This document shows positions 1 through 8,327 of a stretch of DNA of 21,130 nt, piece by piece (within the stretch, counting starts at the first letter, position 1; every line of letters starts with the position of its first letter). The position numbers and the translations under genes are program-made. Location: contig RFOC01000012.1 of the NCBI GenBank assembly GCA_009926815.1, forward strand, positions 1 to 21,130. The letters run 5' to 3'. Source of the stretch: Planctomycetota bacterium. GTDB taxonomy: Bacteria; Planctomycetota; Phycisphaerae; Phycisphaerales; SM1A02. The notes beneath the pieces were generated by a model. The model searched no databases. It had not been told where the DNA came from and saw only the letters and a list, made by a program, of their open reading frames with translations.

Positions 1-143
1 CAGGTCCGAGCCCCCGAAGGACGACTTCAGCCACCCCGGGGGCACACACTACCCTGCGGTCTGGCACCGTCCCGGCCGAGCCGGCCCTGGATCACCGCGA
101 TCCGACCCGCCCGCCCTTGGACGCCCGCCGAGCGAGGATTCCG

Positions 144-1901
144 ATGGAGATCATTCGTGGCATCGCCGCCAGCCCCGGCACGGTCGTGGGCAAGGCGCTT
201 CTTCTGGGCGCCGCCGAGACGCACGTCCCCCGACGCACCATTCCACCCAGGCAGGTCGAGCCGGAGCAGCAGCGATTCCACGCCGCGGTGCAGGCCGCCA
301 TCGCCGACCTGGGTGGCCTTCGACAGCGCACCGAGGCGCAACTGGGCGCCGAGACGGCGAAGATCTTCTCCTTTCACGAAGGCATGCTGCAGGACCCCTC
401 GCTGATCGACCCGATCCTCGGGCTGATCGCCGGCGAGCGGCTGAACGCCGAGGCCGCCGTCCACGAGCGCTTCGAGCAGCTCATCGGCCAGTTCCGCGCC
501 TTCAAGAGCGACGTCTTCGAGCAGAAGGTCGACGACCTGATCGACCTTCGCCGACGCGTGCTGGGCAAGCTCATGGGCGAGGAGGAGGACCGCCTCGCGC
601 GGCTCACCGAGCCGGCCGTGATCATCGCGCATGAACTCACCCCCAGCCAGGCCGCCGCCGTGGGTCACGGCAAGGCGCTGGCGTTCGTCACCGAATCCGG
701 CGGCCTCACCGGCCACGTGTCCATCGTGTTCCGTGCCCTGGGCCTGCCCGCCGTGGTGGGCTGCCCGAAGGCCGCGGAATCCGTGCAGGATGGCGACGAG
801 GTCATCGTGGATGGCGACACCGGCGTGATGATCGTCCGGCCCGATGCCCAGGCCCGCGAGGAATGCCTTCGTCGCGGCGAGCAGGCTCGGCGGCTGCGTT
901 CGGCGCTGGCGGAGAACGCCGGCCTGGAGGCGGTCACGCGCGACGGCACGCGCATCCAGTTGCTGGGCAACATCGAGTTCCCCGAGGAGGTGACCGCGGT
1001 GCTGCGCAACGGCGGCGACGGCGTGGGCCTCTTCCGGACCGAGTTCCTCTTCCTCACCAGCGACCAGGCCCCGGACGAGGAGGCGCAGTACCAGGCCTAT
1101 CGGCGCACCATCGAGCTGCTCGACGGTCGCGCGTGCACCATCCGCACGCTCGATCTGGGCGCCGACAAGTGGACGCAGGCCATGCTGCACGAGCCGGAGC
1201 GGAATCCCTTCCTTGGCCTGCGCAGCATCCGCTACAGCCTCCAGAACCAGCCGATGTTCAAGACGCAGCTCCGCGCCGTGCTGCGCGCCAGCGCCCATGG
1301 TCCGGTGAAGATCATGTTCCCGCTGGTGAGCACGCTCATGGAGCTGCGGCAGGCCAGGCTCATCCTGCGCGACGTGATGGAGGAGCTGGACGAGGAGGGC
1401 ATCGCCCATGACCGTCGGCCGCGCGTGGGCATCATGATCGAGGTGCCCAGCGCCGCGCTGATGGCGCGCACCTTCGCCGCCGAGGCGGACTTCTTCTCCA
1501 TCGGCACCAACGACCTGGTGCAGTACACCCTGGCGGTGGACCGAGGGAACGAGCGGGTCGCCAGCCTGTACACGGCCGCCAGCCCCGCCGTGCTGCAACT
1601 GGTCAAGAACGTGATCCGGGCGGGCCGTCACGCCGGCATCGATGCCAGCCTCTGCGGCGAGATCGCCGGGGACCCCGTTTTCACCATGTTGCTGCTGGGC
1701 ATGGGTTTGCGTACACTGTCCATGGTTCCGGCCCAGATCCCCGTGGTGAAACGGGTGGTGAGGACCGTGGACATCGGACTTTGCGAACGACTTGCCCGCA
1801 GGGTGGGCTCGTTCGACTCGGAGCGGCAGATCCACACGACGCTGCGCGACGAGTTGCGGAAACTGGACCCCGCGAACTTCGGAGGCTGGGCTGCGGCCTG
1901 A
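144..1901 (+). CDS. ptsI: Phosphoenolpyruvate-protein phosphotransferase (PTS enzyme I)
   Basis: Cytoplasmic enzyme that takes phosphate from phosphoenolpyruvate onto a histidine and passes it to HPr, the first step of a PTS relay. The 585-aa product has the family's usual length and order: N-terminal HPr-binding and phospho-His domain (to about 220), then a PEP-binding TIM barrel. Visible sites are the phospho-His in GGLTGHVSI (H191), the PEP-binding arginine in GLFRTEF (R298), and the active-site cysteine in SLCGEIAGD (C504). The phospho-His loop reads GGLTGH where classical enzyme I has GGRTSH. The ATG at 144 was chosen over an in-frame TTG at 117 because GAGGA lies about 5-9 nt upstream and MEIIRGIAASPG matches the family N-terminus. 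No HPr or enzyme II gene is visible, so the target is unknown; a regulatory PTS is as likely as sugar uptake. A weak -10-like TACCCT lies at 50-55. Confidence 0.95.
   Translation: MEIIRGIAASPGTVVGKALLLGAAETHVPRRTIPPRQVEPEQQRFHAAVQAAIADLGGLRQRTEAQLGAETAKIFSFHEGMLQDPSLIDPILGLIAGERLNAEAAVHERFEQLIGQFRAFKSDVFEQKVDDLIDLRRRVLGKLMGEEEDRLARLTEPAVIIAHELTPSQAAAVGHGKALAFVTESGGLTGHVSIVFRALGLPAVVGCPKAAESVQDGDEVIVDGDTGVMIVRPDAQAREECLRRGEQARRLRSALAENAGLEAVTRDGTRIQLLGNIEFPEEVTAVLRNGGDGVGLFRTEFLFLTSDQAPDEEAQYQAYRRTIELLDGRACTIRTLDLGADKWTQAMLHEPERNPFLGLRSIRYSLQNQPMFKTQLRAVLRASAHGPVKIMFPLVSTLMELRQARLILRDVMEELDEEGIAHDRRPRVGIMIEVPSAALMARTFAAEADFFSIGTNDLVQYTLAVDRGNERVASLYTAASPAVLQLVKNVIRAGRHAGIDASLCGEIAGDPVFTMLLLGMGLRTLSMVPAQIPVVKRVVRTVDIGLCERLARRVGSFDSERQIHTTLRDELRKLDPANFGGWAAA
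1689..1717 (+). promoter_or_regulatory. Possible internal promoter near the ptsI 3' end
   Basis: TTGCTG (1689-1694) and TACACT (1712-1717) are separated by exactly 17 bp, a sigma-70-like arrangement inside ptsI. The same TACACT hexamer occurs upstream of tRNA-Leu, the YihY-family gene and the STAS gene. If active, it would give the downstream RNase E/G gene its own transcript with a leader of roughly 415 nt. It lies within coding sequence, so chance is a real alternative. Confidence 0.25.
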
Positions 1902-1921
1902 GCCACGCGGGAATCGAAACT

Positions 1922-1946
1922 CGGCTCCGCAGGTCTGCGGAGGCCG
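1922..1946 (+). terminator. GC-rich stem-loop after ptsI
   Basis: Twenty bases after the ptsI stop, CGGC-TCCGCA pairs with TGCGGA-(G)-GCCG around a GGTC loop: about 10 bp with one bulged G. No T-run follows, so it is not a classical intrinsic terminator. It could be a processing or attenuation structure, or protect the ptsI 3' end, and it is the first of several hairpins in the ptsI-rne gap. Confidence 0.4.
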
Positions 1947-2113
1947 CCCCCGGCAGAGTCCGGCGAGGCGCGGCCCGCGACCCGCGACAGCCACGGCGGA
2001 ACGGCTTCGAATGACGCGAATGCAACCGATCCTCTGCATGCCCGGGGCGCCAGGTGCGCCTTGGCTGCACGGCGGTGCGCCGCGCCATCGCTGACCCGTT
2101 CCGCCGCAGAAGC

Positions 2114-2128
2114 GCCGCCCCTGGCGGC
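2114..2128 (+). promoter_or_regulatory. Hairpin abutting the RNase E/G ribosome-binding site
   Basis: GCCGCC (2114-2119) and GGCGGC (2123-2128) are perfect reverse complements around a 3-nt loop. The next bases, AGGAAG (2129-2134), form the Shine-Dalgarno for the GTG start at 2140. The position suggests an influence on ribosome access or an RNase docking site; this is inferred. Confidence 0.35.
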
Positions 2129-2139
2129 AGGAAGCATCT

Positions 2140-5031
2140 GTGGCAGACAGCAACACCAACGACGAACGGACCCCCCCGCACCCCACCGGCGATCTCGCCG
2201 CACCCACCTCTCCGGCGCACGCCGAGGCGGCCACGGGCGACGACCACGCGCATGACGACATGCCCGCGGGCCAGATGTGGACCCCCCACGACGAGCCCGC
2301 TCCGGCCTCCCGAGTGGACCTTCCGGATGAACCCGATCCCGAACCCTCGCAGGCCGACTCGGATGCCGAAGCCGCGCTGGTGGAGGATGGTGGCGAGGGC
2401 GTGAGCGAGTTCCTGGAGGAGACCGCCGGCGCCAGCGCCGAGGGCGAGGCCCCGGCCGATGGCACCGCGCCGGCCGCCGCGAAGCGCGCCCGAGTGGAGA
2501 AGCGGCCCCGAGACACCGTGATGATCGTGAACGACGCCCCCGGCGACGAGTGCCGGATCGCCTTCGCCCGGGGTCGCCGCCTGGAGAGCTACTTCGCCGA
2601 GCGCGCCTCGACCGCCACGAACGTGGGCAACATCTACAAGGGACGCGTGACCAACGTGGAGGCCGCCATCCAGGCCGCCTTCGTCGACTTCGGCGAGGGC
2701 CAGAACGGCTTCCTCCACATCAGCGACGTGCACCCCAAGTACTTCCCCGGCGGCGACAAGGCCGAGCGCGTGGGCCACAAGATCCCGCGCCGCGACCGTC
2801 CACCGATCCAGGAGTGCCTGAAGAAGGGCCAGGAGGTCCTGGTGCAGGTGATCAAGCAGGGCATCGGCACGAAGGGCCCCACCGTCACCAGCTACCTCAG
2901 CGTGCCGGGCCGCCTGCTCGTGATGATGCCGGACATGGATCGGGTGGGCGTCAGCCGCAAGGTGGACGACGAGGATCAGCGCCGCGAGATGCGGCGCATC
3001 CTGGACTCGCTGGACCTGCCCGAGGGCTTCGGCTTCATCCTGCGAACCGCGGGCTTCGACCGCAGCCGCACCGAGCTGCAGCGCGACGCCGCCTACCTGC
3101 TGCGGCTGTGGGACGCCATGAAGAAGCGCATCGACAGCGTCGGCGCGCCCGCCGAGCTCTACACGGAGAGCGACGTGCTCATCCGGACCGTGCGCGAGAT
3201 GGTGGACGAGACCATCAGCGACATCGTGGTGGACAGCGAGCACGCATGGACGCGCGTCACGGCCTTCCTGGACGTGGTGTTCCCCAAGGACGCGCCGGAG
3301 GTCCGCTTCTACGACCGGCCGGCCCCCATCTTCACGGCCTTCGACCTGGAGCGCCAGATCGCCGACATCTACCAGCGGCAGGTGCCGCTGCCCTCGGGCG
3401 GCGCACTGGTCTTCGACCAGACCGAGGCCCTGGTGGCCATCGACGTGAACAGCGGCAAGAGCCGCAGCGCCCGCGACAGCGAGACCAACGCCTTCGAGAC
3501 CAACAAGGAGGCCGTGGACGAGATCTGCCGCCAGCTGCGGCTGCGCGACATGGGCGGCCTGGTGGTCTGCGACCTGATCGACATGCGCAGCCCTCGGCAC
3601 CGCCGCGAGATCGAGGAGCGTTTCCGCAACAACCTGAGGAAGGACCGGGCCAAGACCACGCTGGGCAACATCAGCGAGTTCGGCCTGGTCGAACTCACGC
3701 GTCAGCGCATGCGGCCGAGCGTGCGCAAGGCCCACTTCGCCGAATGCCCGCACTGCACCGGCAGCGGCGAGGTTCGCATGCCCGACAGCACCGCCGCGGA
3801 GGCGCTTCGCCGCGTGCTGACCCTGACCGGCAGCGACCGCGTGCATCGCGTGGAGATGGTGTGCAGCGTGCGGGTGGCCAGCGTGCTGCTCTCCAGCCGC
3901 CGCGACCAGCTCATCGAGATCGAGCGAGAGACCGGCAAGCGCGTGGACGTGCGGATCAGCGAGGCCATCGCGGCCGATCGCGTGGACCTGTACGCCTACG
4001 ACGATCGCGGCGCCGACGTGGAGATCGAGCGACTGCCGCACCCGCCCCTGCCCCGGCTGGCCGAACTTCCGGAGGAGCCGCCCGAGGAGGCGCCCGAGCC
4101 GGGTGCCCCGCAGGGCGAGGGCGAGGCACGGCCCCGTCGCCGGCGGCGGCGCAAGAAGGTGCAGCCCGCCGACGCGACCGCCATGCTGCTCAGTGGCGCC
4201 TTCGACGACCTGCCCGAGGTTTCCGACGACGAGCCCAGCGTGCTCGAGCAGTTGCGTGCCCGTGAGCAGGCCGAGCGACAGGCGCGCGAGGCGGAGCGCA
4301 AGGCCCGCGCGGCCGAGCGCGCCGCCGCGGGCGAGTCGAACGAGGATGCAACCGCGGAGTCGGGCGAGGCCCCAGCCGAGGGTGACGAGGGCGGCGATCG
4401 CCGCGGTCGTCGGCGTCGGCGACGGCGCGGCCGGGACCGTCAACGCTCCGAGACCGGTTCCACCGGATCGGGCGAGGCGGGTACCGAGACCGAGGGCGAG
4501 CCGAAGGCCGAGGGCGACGACGCGGCACCGGCCGCCGAGGGCGAGTCCGGCGGCGATGGCGAGGGCGGCGAGCGCCGCGGTCGCCGGCGTCGACGGCGGC
4601 GTGGCCGCGGCCGTGATCGTGGCGACCGCGAGGGTTCGGCCGATGGCGCAGCCGCACCCGCCGAGGGTGGCGTCGGCGACTCGCCGGAAGGCGGCGACGC
4701 AGGCTCCGAACCGGCCGGCGAAGGCCATGAGGGCGGTGGATCAGGCGAAGGTGGCGAACGCCGCGGACGGCGTCGCCGTCGACGCGGCGGTCGCGGCCGT
4801 GGTCGCGGCGAGGGTGGTCATGGTGGCGAGGGTGGTCATGGTGGCGAAGGTGGTCATGGTGGTGGCGGCTCGGGCGGCGGATCGTCATCGCCCGCGGCCT
4901 CGGCACCGCCTCCCGCTGCGGACGCCTCGGGTGATGCCAGGCCCAAGGGCGTGTTCCGTTCGCTCTACGGCGCCGCCATGCGAAGGCTGAATCCCGGCGC
5001 CGCTCGCGACGCCATGAAGAAGGACGGCTGA
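2140..5031 (+). CDS. rne: Ribonuclease E/G family endoribonuclease
   Basis: Single-strand endoribonuclease for mRNA decay and rRNA/tRNA maturation. The GTG start at 2140 follows AGGAAG by 5 nt. The 963-aa protein has an acidic, low-complexity N-terminus (1-120), an S1-containing catalytic region (about 125-640) and a low-complexity C-terminus. The magnesium-binding aspartates are D435 in AIDVNSG and D478 in VCDLIDM, 43 residues apart as in E. coli RNase E. The zinc-link motif CPHC is C536/C539. The tail carries four arginine-rich patches (about 664-672, 752-766, 811-827, 873-890) separated by acidic Glu/Gly/Ala stretches, then three EGGHGG repeats (891-908). Basic patches in RNase E tails bind RNA or degradosome partners; that role is inferred here. 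Catalytic size fits RNase G or E; the long tail favours the E type. dxr starts directly after its stop. Confidence 0.95.
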   Translation: MADSNTNDERTPPHPTGDLAAPTSPAHAEAATGDDHAHDDMPAGQMWTPHDEPAPASRVDLPDEPDPEPSQADSDAEAALVEDGGEGVSEFLEETAGASAEGEAPADGTAPAAAKRARVEKRPRDTVMIVNDAPGDECRIAFARGRRLESYFAERASTATNVGNIYKGRVTNVEAAIQAAFVDFGEGQNGFLHISDVHPKYFPGGDKAERVGHKIPRRDRPPIQECLKKGQEVLVQVIKQGIGTKGPTVTSYLSVPGRLLVMMPDMDRVGVSRKVDDEDQRREMRRILDSLDLPEGFGFILRTAGFDRSRTELQRDAAYLLRLWDAMKKRIDSVGAPAELYTESDVLIRTVREMVDETISDIVVDSEHAWTRVTAFLDVVFPKDAPEVRFYDRPAPIFTAFDLERQIADIYQRQVPLPSGGALVFDQTEALVAIDVNSGKSRSARDSETNAFETNKEAVDEICRQLRLRDMGGLVVCDLIDMRSPRHRREIEERFRNNLRKDRAKTTLGNISEFGLVELTRQRMRPSVRKAHFAECPHCTGSGEVRMPDSTAAEALRRVLTLTGSDRVHRVEMVCSVRVASVLLSSRRDQLIEIERETGKRVDVRISEAIAADRVDLYAYDDRGADVEIERLPHPPLPRLAELPEEPPEEAPEPGAPQGEGEARPRRRRRRKKVQPADATAMLLSGAFDDLPEVSDDEPSVLEQLRAREQAERQAREAERKARAAERAAAGESNEDATAESGEAPAEGDEGGDRRGRRRRRRRGRDRQRSETGSTGSGEAGTETEGEPKAEGDDAAPAAEGESGGDGEGGERRGRRRRRRRGRGRDRGDREGSADGAAAPAEGGVGDSPEGGDAGSEPAGEGHEGGGSGEGGERRGRRRRRRGGRGRGRGEGGHGGEGGHGGEGGHGGGGSGGGSSSPAASAPPPAADASGDARPKGVFRSLYGAAMRRLNPGAARDAMKKDG
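4810..4863 (+). repeat. Three tandem 18-bp repeats in the RNase E/G tail
   Basis: Units at 4810-4827, 4828-4845 and 4846-4863 read GAGGGTGGTCATGGTGGC with two changes in the third. They encode EGGHGG three times. The period is a multiple of three, so gain or loss of a unit keeps the reading frame. Confidence 0.9.
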
Positions 5032-6213
5032 ATGTCGGCGGCGCCGCGGCGGCTGATCCTCCTCGGCAGCACGGGCTCCATCGGCACCTCCACGGTCGAG
5101 GTGCTTGGTCACCTGCGTCGGTCGGGTGGTCCCGCCTTCGAGGTGATCGGCCTCGCGGCCGGTTCCAACGCGGAGCTGCTTGCCGCGCAGGCCCGTGAAC
5201 TTGGCGTGCACGAACTGGCCATGGCCGATGAGGCCGCGGCCGATCGGCTGCCCCGCGGCGGCGCCGTGCGAACGGGCGCCGATGCCGCGGTGCGGCTGGT
5301 CGAGGACCTCGCCCGCCCAGGCGACCTGGTGGTCGCCGCCATGGTGGGCTTCGCCGGCCTCGACGGCGTGATGGCGGCCATTGCGCGTGGATGCCACATT
5401 GGCCTGGCCAACAAGGAGACGCTGGTCGCGGCGGGCGAATGGGTGACGCGAGCGGCCCGGGAACGCGGGGTGGCCCTGCTGCCGATCGACTCCGAGCACA
5501 GCGCCCTGGCCCAGTGCATCCGCAGCGGCAGGCTGGAGGAGATCGACCGCGTGGTGATCACGGCCAGCGGAGGCCCCTTCCGCACCTGGAGCGCGGAGCG
5601 CACCGCGCAGGCCACGGTGGCGGAAGCCCTCAATCACCCCACCTGGCGCATGGGCCGGAAGATCACCATCGACAGCGCCACCCTGATGAACAAGGCCCTC
5701 GAGATCATCGAGGCGCACTGGCTCTTCGGCCTCCCCGCCGAACGCATCGAGGCGATCGTCCATCCGCAGAGCATCGTGCATGGCCTGGCGGAGTTCCAGG
5801 ACGGCAGCGTGATGGCCCAGCTCTCCCCGCCCGACATGAAGCTGCCCATCCAGATGGCGCTCACCTGGCCGGATCGAGCACCGGGCATCGCCAGGCGGCT
5901 CGACTGGGCGTCGCTGCGATCGCTGGAGTTCCATCCCGTGGACCACGAACGCTTTCCCGCCGTGCGGCTGGCTCATGAGGTCATCCGGCTGGGCGGGACC
6001 TCTGGTGCCACGTTCAACGCCGCCAACGAGGCCGCGGTCCACGCGTTCCTTCAGGGCCGCATCGCCTTCGGACAGATCGGCGAACTGGTGCGGCAAGCCA
6101 TGACCGCCCTGCCCCCCAGGCCACTCACCTGCCTTCGGGATGCGGCCGCGGCCGACGCCGACGCTCGCCATTTCGTGGAGGCTCGCCTGGGACCGTCGCT
6201 GGTGCGTTCCTAG
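5032..6213 (+). CDS. dxr: 1-deoxy-D-xylulose-5-phosphate reductoisomerase
   Basis: Converts 1-deoxy-D-xylulose 5-phosphate to 2-C-methyl-D-erythritol 4-phosphate with NADPH, the committed step of the MEP isoprenoid pathway, in the cytoplasm. The product is 393 aa, normal for the family. The NADPH-binding GSTGSIGTST is at the N-terminus. Metal and substrate residues are visible: D153 and E155 in PIDSEHSA, N220, K221 and E224 in MNKALE, plus SGGPFR, VHPQSIVH and FNAANE. The ATG directly follows the RNase E/G stop (TGA-ATG), and AAGGA in the end of that gene can serve as ribosome-binding site, so translational coupling is likely. The next gene is rseP, a common neighbour of dxr in bacteria. Confidence 0.97.
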   Translation: MSAAPRRLILLGSTGSIGTSTVEVLGHLRRSGGPAFEVIGLAAGSNAELLAAQARELGVHELAMADEAAADRLPRGGAVRTGADAAVRLVEDLARPGDLVVAAMVGFAGLDGVMAAIARGCHIGLANKETLVAAGEWVTRAARERGVALLPIDSEHSALAQCIRSGRLEEIDRVVITASGGPFRTWSAERTAQATVAEALNHPTWRMGRKITIDSATLMNKALEIIEAHWLFGLPAERIEAIVHPQSIVHGLAEFQDGSVMAQLSPPDMKLPIQMALTWPDRAPGIARRLDWASLRSLEFHPVDHERFPAVRLAHEVIRLGGTSGATFNAANEAAVHAFLQGRIAFGQIGELVRQAMTALPPRPLTCLRDAAAADADARHFVEARLGPSLVRS

Positions 6214-6216
6214 ACT
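6211..6216 (+). promoter_or_regulatory. Candidate -10 element for rseP
   Basis: TAGACT overlaps the dxr stop codon and lies 20 nt before the rseP ATG at 6237. TGGGAC at 6188-6193 sits 17 bp upstream but is a poor -35 match. It resembles the TACACT hexamers before other genes in this window. rseP could equally be read through from dxr. Confidence 0.3.
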
Positions 6217-6236
6217 CGGTTCCAATCGGAGTCCCC

Positions 6237-8303
6237 ATGCAGCTCATCGGCGATGGCAGCAACCTGGTCCTGATCATCCTCGGCTTTGGCCTGCTGATCG
6301 CCATCCACGAGCTGGGCCACTTCCTGGCGGCGAGGTGGGCGGGCATCCGAGCCGACGCCTTCGCCGTGGGCATGGGCCCCGCGGTGCTCGCGTATCGCCG
6401 GGGCATTGGATGGAAGCTGGGAAGCACGTCGGCCGCGGTGACGGCCCGCTTCGGACAGCCCGCGGAGTCCATTCCCCTGGAGCGCCTGCGCGCCGAGGGC
6501 GTGGGCGAGACCGAGTACAGCCTCCGGCTGCTTCCCCTGGGTGGATTCGTGCGCATGAAGGGACAGGAGGACCTGGTCCCCACGGCGTCGAGCGCCGACA
6601 GCGATGCCTACGGGGCATGCCCGGTCTGGAAGCGCATGATCGTCGTGAGCGCCGGCGTGGTGGCCAACGTGATCCTGGCGATCGCGCTCTACATCGCGGC
6701 CTTCCTGGTCGGCGTCCGCTTCGAGAGTCCAACGGTGGGCGAGGTGCGGCCCGGCAGCCCGGCCAGCGTGGCCATCGACCGCGAGGGCGGTCCCGCGGGG
6801 CTGCGTCCCGGCGACGTCATCGAGCGCATCGATGGACAGGCCGTGCGGACCTTCGCCGACGTGCAGATCGCGTCGGCCATGGCTCGATCCGGACAGGTGC
6901 TGGACCTGCAGGTGCGCCGCGAGGGACAGGCATCACCCATGCACTTCGAGGCGACGCCGATGCACGAACCGGGCTCACGCCTGCTCTCGATCGGCATCGC
7001 GCCCGCGCGCGGCACCACCATCCCATCCGATCCCGAGGCCATGCTGGTGCTGGGTGCGACGCTCGATCGCGCGGGGCTGACCGCCGCCGGCGTGGGCCCG
7101 GGCTCCAGCCTGGTGCAGGTCGGCGCGGACCCGGTGACGACGCTCGGTCCACTGCAGTGGGCCTGCGCCCATTCGGGCGGCATGCCCGTGGGCACCGTCT
7201 GGCGGACACCGGGCGGCGAGCCGCGCAGCGTGGCCATCCAGCCGATCCCCGTGCTGGAGCCGATCGAGCCCGCCGGCGGCGAGGCGCCCGAACAGGCGCT
7301 GCTGGGCTTCGCGCCCCTCACCCGCATCGACGGGCTGCAGGCCGGATCCGCCAACGAAGGCGTGCTGCAGGCCGGCGACCTGGTCGCCGCATTCGAGGGG
7401 GTGCAGGGCCCCTCGCCCAGCCTGTTCCGCGATCTGGTGATGGCGCGAGCGGGGCAGCAGGTCGACATGCTCGTGTTGCGTCAGGGCGGGACCACCCGGG
7501 TCCGCGCCAGCGTGGACACGAACGGTCGGCTGGGCGTGCTCATCGCGCCGGCCCTGGACACGGCCTGGCTGGCGCGAACCATCGACCGGCAACGCGTGCA
7601 GGACGGGACGGTCCGCACCGCCGCGGCCTCGCTGGAAGTCGGACCGCTGGCGCGCATCGCCTCCATCGATGGGCAGCCGGTGCGGGACTGGATCGGCCTG
7701 GCGGCGGCCCTGCAGGCGGCCGCTCGCCGAGGCGTGTCCACCACGCAGCTGGGGCTGATTCCGTGGGGACGCAGCGAGCCGCTCGAGGTCCAGCTGCCGC
7801 TGTCGGAGAGCGATCGCGCGAGCCTCTCGAGCCTGCTGTGGACGAGCCCGCTGCCCCCGGGCGGCTTCGATCCGGTCATGACCACGCTGAGTGCGCAGGG
7901 CAGCCCGGTGGAGGCGGCACGGATGGGCTTCCGCGAGACGGGCAATCTGGCCGTGATGACCTGGCTGACCATCGACCGACTGGTGCGCGGCACCGTGCCG
8001 GTGGACCAGCTGCGCGGTCCGGTGGGCATCGTGCACGTGGGCACGCGCGTGGCCGACCGGGGCTTCATGTACCTGGTCTTCTTCATGGCCATGATCAGCG
8101 TGAACCTGGCCGTGCTCAACTTCCTGCCGCTGCCCATCGTGGATGGCGGGCTCTTCCTGTTCCTGGTGTACGAGGCGCTGCGCGGACGGCCGCCGAGCGT
8201 GCGCTTCCAGAACGCGGCGACCATGGCCGGGCTGCTGCTGATCGGCAGCCTGTTCGTGGTCACCTTCTACAACGACGTGATGCGGCTGGTCTCGGGCGGC
8301 TGA
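6237..8303 (+). CDS. rseP: Site-2 zinc metalloprotease, RseP family, with enlarged PDZ region
   Basis: Intramembrane protease of the S2P family; E. coli RseP cleaves the anti-sigma factor RseA and signal-peptide remnants in the inner membrane. The zinc site HELGH (H24-H28) lies in the first membrane segment, and the partner motif NFLPLPIVDGG (D636) lies in the third. Membrane segments are at about 9-30, 132-156, 613-640 and 664-685. At 688 aa it is well above the usual 420-450. The extra length is between the second and third segments, where about four PDZ-like modules can be traced: around 165-245, 245-340, 355-440 and 450-555. The clearest is near GLRPGDVIERIDGQ. The ATG at 6237 has GGAG about 6 nt upstream. 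The substrate is unknown; no anti-sigma factor gene is in view. Confidence 0.93.
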   Translation: MQLIGDGSNLVLIILGFGLLIAIHELGHFLAARWAGIRADAFAVGMGPAVLAYRRGIGWKLGSTSAAVTARFGQPAESIPLERLRAEGVGETEYSLRLLPLGGFVRMKGQEDLVPTASSADSDAYGACPVWKRMIVVSAGVVANVILAIALYIAAFLVGVRFESPTVGEVRPGSPASVAIDREGGPAGLRPGDVIERIDGQAVRTFADVQIASAMARSGQVLDLQVRREGQASPMHFEATPMHEPGSRLLSIGIAPARGTTIPSDPEAMLVLGATLDRAGLTAAGVGPGSSLVQVGADPVTTLGPLQWACAHSGGMPVGTVWRTPGGEPRSVAIQPIPVLEPIEPAGGEAPEQALLGFAPLTRIDGLQAGSANEGVLQAGDLVAAFEGVQGPSPSLFRDLVMARAGQQVDMLVLRQGGTTRVRASVDTNGRLGVLIAPALDTAWLARTIDRQRVQDGTVRTAAASLEVGPLARIASIDGQPVRDWIGLAAALQAAARRGVSTTQLGLIPWGRSEPLEVQLPLSESDRASLSSLLWTSPLPPGGFDPVMTTLSAQGSPVEAARMGFRETGNLAVMTWLTIDRLVRGTVPVDQLRGPVGIVHVGTRVADRGFMYLVFFMAMISVNLAVLNFLPLPIVDGGLFLFLVYEALRGRPPSVRFQNAATMAGLLLIGSLFVVTFYNDVMRLVSGG

Positions 8304-8314
8304 TCGCCCCCTGC

Positions 8315-8321
8315 AAGGAGG
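8315..8321 (+). promoter_or_regulatory. Strong Shine-Dalgarno of the SDR gene
   Basis: AAGGAGG lies 6 nt before the ATG at 8328. It is the best ribosome-binding site in the window and fixes that start. It contrasts with several other genes here that have no recognisable ribosome-binding site. Confidence 0.85.
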
Positions 8322-8327
8322 AATCCC

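Larger units (their letters stand above)
1902..2139 (+). promoter_or_regulatory. Structured gap / probable 5' leader of the RNase E/G gene
   Basis: This 238-bp gap is by far the longest gene-free stretch between same-strand genes here. It holds three hairpins: 1922-1946; GGCGC/GCGCC at 2046-2060 with a 5-nt loop; and GCCGCC/GGCGGC at 2114-2128, which ends directly against the AGGAAG ribosome-binding site. A 27-codon reading frame (2011-2094) has no convincing ribosome-binding site. RNase E in enterobacteria autoregulates through a structured leader, so a similar role is a reasonable inference, not shown by sequence alone. Confidence 0.4.

Noticed and set aside
1..143. 3' end of an upstream gene or an N-terminal extension of enzyme I
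   Set aside because: Frames are open but give low-complexity Pro/Arg-rich sequence, and the ATG at 144 has a good ribosome-binding site and a family-like start.
2011..2094. 27-codon reading frame in the ptsI-rne gap (leader peptide?)
   Set aside because: There is no convincing ribosome-binding site, and composition matches the surrounding GC-rich spacer. No run of regulatory codons is present.
4390..4410. GGCGATCGCC-type palindromes as a HIP1-like genome-wide motif
   Set aside because: Only a few copies occur, and the one in rne is explained by Gly/Asp/Arg codons in a low-complexity region.
1681..4728. Very long open frame antisense to ptsI and rne (about 1,015 codons), and similar long antisense frames elsewhere
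   Set aside because: The products are His/Ala/Gly/Arg-rich with no family resemblance, and they mirror well-identified genes. High GC at third positions removes stop codons on the opposite strand.
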